The notes beneath the pieces were generated by a model, which did no database searches, was not told the DNA's origin, and was given only the letters and a program-made list of their open reading frames with translations. Below are positions 55,596 through 63,176 of a stretch of DNA of 64,000 bases, piece after piece. A program made the position numbers and the translations under genes. Numbering within the stretch: position 1 is the first letter of the stretch; each line of letters begins with the position of its first letter. The stretch comes from an uncultured Maritimibacter sp. (GTDB lineage Bacteria > Pseudomonadota > Alphaproteobacteria > Rhodobacterales > Rhodobacteraceae): contig CAJXYS010000003.1 in NCBI GenBank assembly GCA_913063035.1, positions 1 to 64,000 on the forward strand, given 5' to 3'.

Positions 55596-55627
55596 AAAAA
55601 GCAAGGGGCGCCCCGGCGGGACGCCCC
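55596..55627 (-). terminator. rho-independent terminator after asd
   Basis: On the minus strand GGGGCGTCCC / GGGGCGCCCC form a ten-pair stem (one G-U) with a GCC loop, followed by TTGC and five T residues. It ends the asd transcript, 23-54 bases after the stop codon. Confidence 0.85.
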
Positions 55628-55649
55628 CTCGAGATCCCTCGTCGGCCGG

Positions 55650-56672
55650 TCAGCCTTTCTTGAGGACGCGGTTGGCCAGCGTTTCGGCGATCTGCACGGC
55701 GTTCAGCGCCGCGCCCTTGCGCAGGTTGTCACTGACGCACCAGAGGTTCAGCCCGTTGTCGATGGTCGAATCCTGGCGAATGCGGCTGATGAAGGTGGCG
55801 AAGTCCCCCACGCATTCCACCGGCGTGATGTAGCCACCATCCTCGCGCTTGTCGACGACCATGATCCCCGGCGCCTGGCGCAGGATCTCGCGGGCTTCCT
55901 CTTCGTCGAGATGGTCCTCGAACTCGAGGTTGATCGCCTCGGCATGGCCGACGAAGACCGGCACCCGCACGCAGGTCGCGGTGACCTTGATCGCGGTGTC
56001 GACGATCTTCTTGGTCTCGGCGACCATCTTCCATTCTTCCTTGGTGGAGCCGTCCTCCATGAAGACGTCGATATGCGGGATGACGTTGAAGGCAATCTGC
56101 TTCTGGAACTTCTTGGGCGCCACCTCGTCGGTCGGGTTGTAGATCGCCTTGGTCTGGTCCCAGAGCTCGTCCATCCCTTCCTTGCCGGCGCCGGACACCG
56201 ACTGGTAGGTCGACACGACGACGCGCTTGATCTTCGCGCGGTCATGCAACGGCTTCAGCGCCACGACCATCTGCGCGGTGGAGCAGTTCGGGTTCGCGAT
56301 GATGTTCTTCTCGCGGTAGCCCTCGACCGCCTCGGGGTTGACCTCGGGCACCACCAGCGGGACCTGCGGGTCGTAGCGGTAGAGCGACGAGTTGTCGATC
56401 ACGACGCAGCCCGACCGCGCGGCCTTGGGCGCGTAGTCCTTCGTCGCGTCGGAGCCGATGGCGAAAAGCGCGATGTCCCAGCCCTCGAAGTCGAAGGTGG
56501 CGAGGTCCTGGGTCTTGAGGGTCTGGTCCCCGAAGCTGACCTCGGTGCCCAGGGAACGGCGCGACGCCAGCGCGGCGAGCTCGTCCACCGGGAACTGGCG
56601 CTCGGCCAGGATGTTCAGCATTTCGCGGCCCACATTGCCCGTGGCGCCGACGACGGCCACACGATAACCCAT
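55650..56672 (-). CDS. asd: aspartate-semialdehyde dehydrogenase
   Basis: A 340-residue Asd, which reduces aspartyl phosphate on the way to lysine, diaminopimelate, threonine and methionine. The NADP-binding G-A-T-G-N-V-G is at 9-15, the catalytic cysteine is C130 in N-P-N-C-S-T-A-Q, and H-I-D-V-F and the R-V-P-V-F-V-G-H block follow. I chose the ATG at 56672 because AGGAG lies six bases upstream; the ATG two codons earlier has the AGGAG directly against it. Confidence 0.96.
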   Translation of the reverse strand: MGYRVAVVGATGNVGREMLNILAERQFPVDELAALASRRSLGTEVSFGDQTLKTQDLATFDFEGWDIALFAIGSDATKDYAPKAARSGCVVIDNSSLYRYDPQVPLVVPEVNPEAVEGYREKNIIANPNCSTAQMVVALKPLHDRAKIKRVVVSTYQSVSGAGKEGMDELWDQTKAIYNPTDEVAPKKFQKQIAFNVIPHIDVFMEDGSTKEEWKMVAETKKIVDTAIKVTATCVRVPVFVGHAEAINLEFEDHLDEEEAREILRQAPGIMVVDKREDGGYITPVECVGDFATFISRIRQDSTIDNGLNLWCVSDNLRKGAALNAVQIAETLANRVLKKG

Positions 56673-56790
56673 TGTCATCTCCTGATCGGGAATCTCGGTT
56701 GGGCGCGTCTTAACGCATCCCAGCGGGAATGTGAAATGCACCATTGGCGTTGTTGGCGTAGCCTTGGGCGGCACGATCACGGAGGCCGAA

Positions 56791-57150
56791 GTGAAGACCG
56801 TTCCGCAAGCCCTCGCCGCCAGCCTCGTCGCCGTCCTGCCGCTGCAGGCCGGCGAAGCCGACATCGTCGCGGCCGAGGCCGTCCGCAGCGGAGAGACATG
56901 GCGCTTCGAGGTCACGCTGCGCCACGCCGACGAGGGCTGGGACCACTATGCCGATGGCTGGGCGGTCCTTGCCCCCGACGGCACCGAACTCGGGTATCGC
57001 GAGCTTCTGCATCCGCATGTGGCCGAACAGCCCTTCACGCGGTCGCTCACCGGCGTCACGCTGCCCGACGGGTTGGACCGGGTCACGATCCGCGCCCATG
57101 ACAGCGTGCATGGCTGGGGCGGCGCGGAGATCACGCTAGAGTTGCGCTGA
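56791..57150 (+). CDS. small exported protein, function unknown
   Basis: A 119-residue protein with a signal peptide-like start (K-T-V-P-Q-A-L-A-A-S-L-V-A-V-L-P-L-Q-A) and a beta-sandwich-like body: T-L-R-H-A-D-E-G-W-D-H-Y-A-D-G-W, then L-G-Y-R-E-L-L-H-P-H-V-x-E-Q-P-F and V-H-G-W-G-G. The many His residues could bind a metal. I recognise the pattern as common in Rhodobacterales but no family name. The GTG start has a perfect GGAGG five bases upstream, better than the ATG 20 codons earlier. Confidence 0.7.
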   Translation: MKTVPQALAASLVAVLPLQAGEADIVAAEAVRSGETWRFEVTLRHADEGWDHYADGWAVLAPDGTELGYRELLHPHVAEQPFTRSLTGVTLPDGLDRVTIRAHDSVHGWGGAEITLELR

Positions 57151-57155
57151 CCGCG

Positions 57156-57461
57156 TCAGTCGAAGAGATCCTCGATCTCGTCGAAGGCTTCCTTGAGGTA
57201 ATGGAGCATCCCGCGCCGCTTCTTGCGGCGCTTGCCCTTGCGCGGCCGGTCCGGGGCGCCGTGACCGGGGTATCGCGACGGCTTGGACGGGCTCCGGGGG
57301 CGGGCCGGACCGGGGTCCGCCGCATCGGCGCGCAAGGCTTTCATCTTGGTGATCGGCGCGCCGCAGGCGGCGCATTGCAACACGTGCCGGGCGGAGTCGA
57401 ACTCCAGCACGCTGCGCGTGCCGCAATAACAGCAGGTGGCGATCTTGGTCTCGGGCCTCAT
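57156..57461 (-). CDS. zinc-ribbon small protein
   Basis: A 101-residue protein. A zinc ribbon uses C10 and C13 (C-C-Y-C) with C30 and C33 (C-A-A-C). The middle is Pro/Arg/Lys-rich and disordered-looking, and the end is an acidic helix (L-K-E-A-F-D-E-I-E-D-L-F-D). It may bind nucleic acid or a partner protein; function unknown. The gene converges on the exported-protein gene, five bases away. Confidence 0.75.
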   Translation of the reverse strand: MRPETKIATCCYCGTRSVLEFDSARHVLQCAACGAPITKMKALRADAADPGPARPRSPSKPSRYPGHGAPDRPRKGKRRKKRRGMLHYLKEAFDEIEDLFD

Positions 57462-57512
57462 GGTCTGGACCTACGGCGCCCGCGCCCGGCTTTCAAGTCG
57501 GGCAGGCGGCCT

Positions 57513-57965
57513 TCAGGCCGTCGCGGCGTCGGACGGCATGCCGAGCAGTCCCTCCAGCCCCGCATTGCCGGCCACGAGATCCGACAGCGTCACGTCGTCG
57601 AGATAGCTGTAGAAGGCCGCGACCGCGCCGGCCAGCGACTGCTTCAACCGGCAGAACGGCGTGATCGGACAGGTGTTCTGCGCCCCGGCGAAGCATTCGG
57701 CGAACGGCACGTCCGCCTCGAAGGCGCGGATCACCGCCCCGACGGAGATATCGGCAGCCGGCCGGTTCAGCCTTATCCCGCCATTGCGCCCACGGACGGT
57801 ACGGATGAACCCGCGCTGGCCCAGCAGGTTCACCACCTGCGCGAGATGATTCTCGGACGCGTTGCAATGTTCGGCGACGTCGGATTTCCGAACGGTCCGT
57901 GCATCGTTCACGGCGCAGAACATCAGCGTGCGCATGGCGAGGTTGGTGCGAGTGGTCAGCCGCAT
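57513..57965 (-). CDS. nsrR: Rrf2-family nitric-oxide-sensing repressor (NsrR-type)
   Basis: A 150-residue Rrf2-family regulator. The winged helix is in the first 70 residues (S-E-N-H-L-A-Q-V-V-N-L-L-G-Q-R-G-F-I-R-T-V-R-G-R-N-G-G-I-R-L), and three cysteines, C91, C99 and C105, lie in E-C-F-A-G-A-Q-N-T-C-P-I-T-P-F-C-R-L-K-Q. The C-P-I-T-P-F-C-R-L-K-Q ending matches NsrR, an [Fe-S] repressor relieved by nitric oxide. In Escherichia coli NsrR the first two cysteines are closer together. It is divergent from cydD, and the shared promoter holds two copies of a 25-base element, so it probably controls itself and the cyd genes. Confidence 0.85.
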   Translation of the reverse strand: MRLTTRTNLAMRTLMFCAVNDARTVRKSDVAEHCNASENHLAQVVNLLGQRGFIRTVRGRNGGIRLNRPAADISVGAVIRAFEADVPFAECFAGAQNTCPITPFCRLKQSLAGAVAAFYSYLDDVTLSDLVAGNAGLEGLLGMPSDAATA

Positions 57966-57988
57966 GGCGGGGTCTCGGTTGCGCCTTC

Positions 57989-58013
57989 AAACATGCCACG
58001 AGAATACAGCTTT
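57989..58013. promoter_or_regulatory. putative NsrR operator, copy 1 (nsrR side)
   Basis: A 25-base element with AAA at one end and AATACAGCTTT at the other; 19 of 25 positions are identical to copy 2 at 58065-58089, without gaps. It begins 24 bases upstream of the nsrR start codon. Its ends (AAA.../...CTTT) are partly complementary, as in Rrf2-family operators. Confidence 0.6.
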
Positions 58014-58027
58014 ATCCCCGGTACGAT

Positions 58028-58041
58028 TTGATCGAGATCAG
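58028..58041. promoter_or_regulatory. FNR/FnrL-type box in the nsrR-cydD promoter
   Basis: TTGATCGAGATCAG matches the FNR consensus TTGAT-N4-ATCAA at 9 of 10 specified positions. It lies exactly between the two putative NsrR operators, 62 bases before the cydD start. Confidence 0.7.
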
Positions 58042-58064
58042 GTTCCGGGCAGTTTCCCGCTGTT

Positions 58065-58089
58065 AAAGATGTGCCGCGAATATAGCTTT
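58065..58089. promoter_or_regulatory. putative NsrR operator, copy 2 (cydD side)
   Basis: Begins AAAGATG and ends AATATAGCTTT, near-palindromic (6 of 8 outer pairs), and is 19/25 identical to copy 1. It ends 13 bases before the cydD GTG, where a bound repressor would block initiation or elongation. Confidence 0.65.
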
Positions 58090-58102
58090 AGGCAGGGCAC
58101 AC

Positions 58103-59788
58103 GTGGCGGAAACCGCGGACAGGGACGCCGGCAGGGACCGGCTTGCGGCACTTGTCGCGCCGGGCGCGCGTGACCTGCGGCGCGCCGGTCTGCTGTCGGT
58201 CGCCGCGGCGCTGATCTGGCTGCCGCAGGCCGCGATCGTCGCCCTTGCCATCGCGGCCCTCCTGGACCCGGCCCTGCCGCAGCTGCCGCCTCTCGTGCTG
58301 GCGGCGGGATTCGCGGGGCTGGGGCTGGCCCGCGCCTGGCTCGCGGCGCTCTCCGAGGCGCGTGCGTCCCATGCCGCCGACCGGGTCCTCGGGCTGGAGC
58401 GGCAGCGGCTGATCGAGGACGAGGCGCTGCGCGGGCCGCTCGATCCGAACCGCCCCGCCTCGGCCGAGGTCACGGCGCTCGCGGCACAGAAACTCGAGGC
58501 GCTGCGCCCCTTCCTGACGCGTTACCAGCCGGCGCGCATGCGGGTGGCGGTCCTGCCACCGGCGATCCTGGCCCTGAGCTTCTGGTTTTCCTGGGCGGTG
58601 GGATCGGTCCTGCTGGTCGCCGGGCCGCTGATCCCGGTCTTCATGGCGCTCGTGGGGCTTGCCGCCCGCGAGGCGAGCGCACGCCAGATGGAAGAGATCG
58701 GCAGCCTGAACGGGCTGTTGATGGAACGGCTTTCGGCGCTGGTGGACATTCGCGTGCTGGATGCGGGCGCGCGCACCCTGGCGCGTTTCGACCGCGCGGC
58801 GGACGAGCTTCGCCGGCAGACGATGGAGGTTCTGCGCATCGCCTTCCTGTCGTCCACCGTGCTCGAGCTTTTCGCAGCGCTTGGCGTGGCGATGGTCGCG
58901 GTCTATGTCGGCTTCGCGCTTCTGGGCGAGATCGGCTTCGGCACATGGGGCGCGCCGCTGGGCGTCGGCGCCGGCATCTTCCTGCTGCTGATGGCACCGG
59001 ATTTCTTCCAGCCGCTCCGCGATCTCGCGGCCGCCTGGCACGACAAGTCCGCCGCCGTCGCGGTCGCCTCAGAGCTTGCCGCGGCCGAGGCCGCCGGGCG
59101 ACGCAACATCGCGGGACAGGGCGCGGCCGCGGCCCCGCTGGCAGGCCCGGCACGGATCGCCACGCGCGGGGTGGCTTTCGAGACTGCGGTCGGGCATCGC
59201 CTGCTCTTCCCCGACCTGGACCTGCCGCCCGGCAGCCGGGTCGCCCTGACCGGGCCGAGCGGTGCCGGCAAGTCGACGCTGCTGGCGCTGCTCGCCGGGT
59301 TGGCCGCGCCCGCGTCCGGCCGGATCGAGGTGGCCGGGCAGCCTCTCGGGGCCGATACCGCCGATGCCTGGCGGACCCGGATCGGCTGGGTGTCCCAGAC
59401 GCCCCATTTCCTGAACCGCAGCCTTGCAGACAATCTCGCGCTGGCGGGCGGGAACGCCGCGACGGTCGAGCAGGCCCTCGATCTGGCGCAGGCCCGCGCG
59501 GTGGTGTCCGCGCTGCCGCGGGGCCGCGCCACGCGGCTCGGTGAAACCGGCGCGGGCGTCTCGGGCGGCGAGGCGCGGCGGCTGACCATCGCCCGCGCCG
59601 CGGCCGCGTCCCCCGGGGTGATCCTGGCAGACGAACCGACGGCCGATCTCGACCCCGAGACCGCGCGACTGGTGACGGACGGGCTGATGCGGCTGGCCGA
59701 CGGCGGCGCGACGCTGATCGTCGCCACCCATGACCCGGACCTCGTGGCGCGCATGGATCGGCAGATCGCCCTCGGGGATCCGGCATGA
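58103..59788 (+). CDS. cydD: thiol reductant ABC exporter subunit CydD
   Basis: A 561-residue ABC exporter half, with six membrane segments in the first 320 residues and the ATPase in the C-terminal third: Walker A G-P-S-G-A-G-K-S-T at about 385-393, signature V-S-G-G-E at about 486, and I-L-A-D-E-P-T-A-D. CydDC exports cysteine and glutathione to the periplasm and is needed to assemble cytochrome bd. The apparent start is GTG. The end overlaps the cydC start by four bases (ATGA). Confidence 0.94.
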   Translation: MAETADRDAGRDRLAALVAPGARDLRRAGLLSVAAALIWLPQAAIVALAIAALLDPALPQLPPLVLAAGFAGLGLARAWLAALSEARASHAADRVLGLERQRLIEDEALRGPLDPNRPASAEVTALAAQKLEALRPFLTRYQPARMRVAVLPPAILALSFWFSWAVGSVLLVAGPLIPVFMALVGLAAREASARQMEEIGSLNGLLMERLSALVDIRVLDAGARTLARFDRAADELRRQTMEVLRIAFLSSTVLELFAALGVAMVAVYVGFALLGEIGFGTWGAPLGVGAGIFLLLMAPDFFQPLRDLAAAWHDKSAAVAVASELAAAEAAGRRNIAGQGAAAAPLAGPARIATRGVAFETAVGHRLLFPDLDLPPGSRVALTGPSGAGKSTLLALLAGLAAPASGRIEVAGQPLGADTADAWRTRIGWVSQTPHFLNRSLADNLALAGGNAATVEQALDLAQARAVVSALPRGRATRLGETGAGVSGGEARRLTIARAAAASPGVILADEPTADLDPETARLVTDGLMRLADGGATLIVATHDPDLVARMDRQIALGDPA

Positions 59789-61443
59789 AGCCGCTCTTCG
59801 CGCTCCTCCGCGTGATCTGGCAGGGCCAGAGCCGCGCCTTCTGGCGCGGTGCCGCGCTGGCCGCCGTGGTGCTGATGGCAGGTGTCGGGCTGCTCGGGCT
59901 CTCGGGATGGTTCATCACCGCCGCGGGCGCGGCCGGGCTGGCGGGGCTCGGCATCGGATTCGATTTCTTCCGCCCCAGCGCCGGGGTGCGGCTCCTGGCC
60001 CTCGGGCGGGCCGGGGCGCGCTACGGGGAACGTCTGCTGACCCATGACGCGACGCTCCGCGCGCTGGCCGGGCTGCGGGTCCATCTGCTCGGCGGCATCA
60101 TGCGGCTGCCCTATCCGCGTCTGCTGCGGCTGCGCGGCGGGCTGGCGCTCAACCGTCTGACGGCGGATGTCGATGCGCTGGATGGCATTTCCCTGCGGCT
60201 GGTGATCCCGATGGCCTCGGGGGCACTGACCCTCGCGCTTGCCTGGGCGATCCTGGCCTGGCTCGTCGACCTGGCGGTGTCGACCGCCGTGATCCTGGCG
60301 GTCCTCTGCGGAACCGCGGCGACCCTTGCCTGGACCCTGCGCCGGGCCGCGCGCCCGTCGCTGCGCGCGGAATTGCACATGCAGGCCTTTCGCACCACGC
60401 TGATCGATCTTTTCCGCGCACGGGTGGAACTGGCCGTCTTCGGGCAGCTTCAGGCCCAGACCCGCGCCGCGCTGCTGCGCGAGGCCCGCCAGCGCGCCGC
60501 GGCCAACCGCGTCGACAGCATCGACCGGGTTGCGGGCGCCGCCCTGTCCGCCACGGCCACACTGGCTGCGGCGCTGGCGCTCTTGCTCGGTCTGCGGCTG
60601 GCCGAGACCGGGGCGATCACGCCCGCCCAGGCCGCGCTGGCGTTCTTCGCCGCGCTGGCACTGGCCGAGGTGATCGCCCCGCTGCGCCGGGGGCTGTCGG
60701 AGCTCGGGCGGACACTGGTCGCGGCGCGGCGCATCGACCGGGACCTGCGCGACACCGGCCAGCCCGCGGCGGCCCGCGCTGCACCGGCGCCCCGGGACGA
60801 CGCGCCGGAACTGGCCTTTGCGAATGTCGCGCTGCGCTATCCGGGCGGCGCGGCGCCGCTCTTCCGCGATCTCTCGTTCCAGCTTCGTGCGGGCGAGACG
60901 GTCGCGCTGACCGGGCCGAGCGGAGGCGGGAAAAGCAGCGCGCTGACCCTTGCCGCAGGGCTGATCGCACCGGCGGCGGGCGAGATCCGCCTGCGCGGCG
61001 CCCCGCTCACGGCCTGGCCGGAAACCGCGCTGCGCGCGACCGTCGCGTTTCTGCCCCAGCGCAGCGCCCTGCTGAGCGGGACGGTGCGCGATGCCCTGAC
61101 CCTGGCCGATCCGAACCTCGACGACGCCGGAGTGCGCGCGCTGCTCGAGACGGTCGCGCTTGACGACGTCGTCGCCCGGATGGGCGGGCCGGACGCCCGG
61201 CTGGGCGAGGGGGGCGCGGGCCTGTCCGGCGGCGAGGGCCGGCGGCTGGCGCTGGCGCGCGTGCTGGCCCGGCGCCCGCGCGTTCTGCTGCTGGACGAAC
61301 CGACCGAGGGCCTCGACGCGGACACGGCGCGCCGGGTGCTGGACGGGCTCCGCAAGGCGCTGCCCGACGCGGCGATCCTGACCGCCTCGCATCGCGCCGT
61401 CGAAATCGACCGGGCGGACCGGGTCCTATCCATGACGCAGTAA
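59785..61443 (+). CDS. cydC: thiol reductant ABC exporter subunit CydC
   Basis: A 552-residue second half of the CydDC exporter. Six membrane segments are in the first 300 residues and the ATPase follows with Walker A G-P-S-G-G-G-K-S at about 377-384, signature L-S-G-G-E-G-R-R-L near 481 and L-L-L-D-E-P-T-E-G-L-D. It forms a heterodimer with CydD. It overlaps cydD by four bases and is separated from cydA by a 126-base region that has its own FNR-type box. Confidence 0.94.
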   Translation: MKPLFALLRVIWQGQSRAFWRGAALAAVVLMAGVGLLGLSGWFITAAGAAGLAGLGIGFDFFRPSAGVRLLALGRAGARYGERLLTHDATLRALAGLRVHLLGGIMRLPYPRLLRLRGGLALNRLTADVDALDGISLRLVIPMASGALTLALAWAILAWLVDLAVSTAVILAVLCGTAATLAWTLRRAARPSLRAELHMQAFRTTLIDLFRARVELAVFGQLQAQTRAALLREARQRAAANRVDSIDRVAGAALSATATLAAALALLLGLRLAETGAITPAQAALAFFAALALAEVIAPLRRGLSELGRTLVAARRIDRDLRDTGQPAAARAAPAPRDDAPELAFANVALRYPGGAAPLFRDLSFQLRAGETVALTGPSGGGKSSALTLAAGLIAPAAGEIRLRGAPLTAWPETALRATVAFLPQRSALLSGTVRDALTLADPNLDDAGVRALLETVALDDVVARMGGPDARLGEGGAGLSGGEGRRLALARVLARRPRVLLLDEPTEGLDADTARRVLDGLRKALPDAAILTASHRAVEIDRADRVLSMTQ

Positions 61444-61467
61444 ATATATATCGGATATGCTACTTAT

Positions 61468-61481
61468 TTGATCTGAGTCAA
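61468..61481. promoter_or_regulatory. FNR/FnrL-type box upstream of cydA
   Basis: TTGATCTGAGTCAA matches the FNR consensus TTGAT-N4-ATCAA at 9 of 10 specified positions. It is 89 bases before the cydA start, in the only sizeable gap in the cydDCAB cluster, next to an AT-rich TAAATATATAT tract. It suggests an internal oxygen-responsive promoter for cydAB. Confidence 0.75.
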
Positions 61482-61569
61482 AGCCGCCACGCCCGCTTTG
61501 ATCCAGAACGACGCCGAACCGACATCTCGGAGTCATCTTTTCTCCGGGCAGGAGCGAAGGAGCCAATCC

Positions 61570-63171
61570 ATGGAACTGGACGTCGTAGAGCTGTCCCGCC
61601 TGCAATTCGCGATGACGGCGATGTACCATTTCCTCTTCGTGCCGCTGACGCTGGGTCTGTCGATCCTCGTCGCGATCATGGAGACGGTCTACGTCATGAC
61701 CAACCGCCCCATCTGGCGGCAGATGACGAAATTCTGGGGCACGCTGTTCGGGATCAACTTCGTGCTGGGCGTGGCCACCGGCATCACCATGGAGTTCCAG
61801 TTCGGCATGAACTGGAGCTACTACAGCCACTACGTGGGCGATATCTTCGGCGCGCCGCTGGCGATCGAGGGGCTGATGGCCTTCTTCCTCGAGGCGACCT
61901 TCGTGGGGCTGTTCTTCTTCGGCTGGGACAAGCTCAGCAAGGTCGCCCACATGATCGTGGCCTGGCTGGTCGCGATCGGCTCGAACTTCTCGGCGCTCTG
62001 GATCCTGATTGCCAATGGCTGGATGCAGAACCCGGTGGGGGCGGAGTTCAACCCCGTCACCATGCGCATGGAGATGACGAGCTTCTTCGACGTCATGTTC
62101 AACGAGGTGGCGCAGGCGAAGTTCGTGCACACCGTCTCGGCGGGCTACGTCACCGCGGCGGTCTTCGTGCTGGGCGTCTCGGCCTGGTACCTGCTGAAGA
62201 ACCGCCACGTGGAACTCGCCCGCCGCTCCATCGCGGTGGCCGCCAGCTTCGGGCTGGCCGCGGCGCTGTCGGTGGTGGTGCTGGGCGACGAGTCGGGCTA
62301 CTCCGCCACCCATACCCAGAAGATGAAGCTCGCCTCGATCGAGGCGATGTGGGAGACCCACGACGCGCCCGCGCCCTTCACCCTGGTCGGCCTGCCCGAC
62401 AAGGAAAACCGCGAGACCCACTACGCCATCGAGGTGCCCTACGCGATGGGCCTGATCGGCACGCGCTCGCTGACGCAGGAGATGCCCGGCATCAACGATC
62501 TCGTCGCCGAGGCCGAGGAACGCATCCGGTCGGGCCAGATCGCCTATGACGCGCTGATGGACATCCGCGCCGCCAAGGGCGACGCGGCGCCCGAGGCCAC
62601 CGCGCGCTTCGAGGCGCACAGCGACGATCTTGGGTTCGCGCTGCTTCTGAAGCGCTATGTCGAGGATCCGCGCGCGGCCACCGACGAGCAGATCGCCATG
62701 GCGGCCGAGGACACCATCCCGGGGGTCTTCCCGCTGTTCTGGGCGTTCCGCATCATGGTCGCGCTCGGCTTCTCCTTCATCGCGGTGATGGCGTATTTCT
62801 TCTACCGCGCCTCGTTCCGGGGAATGGATTTCCCGCGCCCGGCGCTCTGGTTTGCCGTCTTCATCATCCCCACGCCCTGGATCGCGGCCGAGCTTGGCTG
62901 GTTCGTGGCCGAATACGGCCGCCAGCCCTGGACCGTGGACGGGGTGCTGCCGACCGCGCTCTCGGTCAGCCAGCTCTCGATCACGCAGGTCGCTTTGACG
63001 CTGGCCGGTTTCGTGGCCTTCTACTCGGTGCTGTTCGTCATCGAGATGGGGCTGATGATCAAGTTCATCCGCAAGGGTCCCTACCAGGACGTCGAGCTGG
63101 TCGAAGACTGGTTCCGGCGCCACGACCGCCCGGCGGCGGCGCACGGGTCCGTTGCCCATCCTGCGGAGTAA
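61570..63171 (+). CDS. cydA: cytochrome bd ubiquinol oxidase subunit I
   Basis: A 533-residue CydA with about nine membrane segments. Heme ligand H20 (T-A-M-Y-H-F-L-F) corresponds to the heme b595 ligand, H187 (A-K-F-V-H-T-V-S-A-G) to the heme b558 ligand, and E100/E108 line the proton path. The stretch G-D-E-S-G-Y-S-A-T-H-T-Q-K-M-K plus a long insert indicate the long Q-loop, Escherichia coli-type enzyme, not the short-loop cyanide-insensitive type. AAGGAG precedes the ATG at 61570; an upstream in-frame start would give an unconvincing N-terminus. Confidence 0.96.
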   Translation: MELDVVELSRLQFAMTAMYHFLFVPLTLGLSILVAIMETVYVMTNRPIWRQMTKFWGTLFGINFVLGVATGITMEFQFGMNWSYYSHYVGDIFGAPLAIEGLMAFFLEATFVGLFFFGWDKLSKVAHMIVAWLVAIGSNFSALWILIANGWMQNPVGAEFNPVTMRMEMTSFFDVMFNEVAQAKFVHTVSAGYVTAAVFVLGVSAWYLLKNRHVELARRSIAVAASFGLAAALSVVVLGDESGYSATHTQKMKLASIEAMWETHDAPAPFTLVGLPDKENRETHYAIEVPYAMGLIGTRSLTQEMPGINDLVAEAEERIRSGQIAYDALMDIRAAKGDAAPEATARFEAHSDDLGFALLLKRYVEDPRAATDEQIAMAAEDTIPGVFPLFWAFRIMVALGFSFIAVMAYFFYRASFRGMDFPRPALWFAVFIIPTPWIAAELGWFVAEYGRQPWTVDGVLPTALSVSQLSITQVALTLAGFVAFYSVLFVIEMGLMIKFIRKGPYQDVELVEDWFRRHDRPAAAHGSVAHPAE

Positions 63172-63176
63172 TCGAC

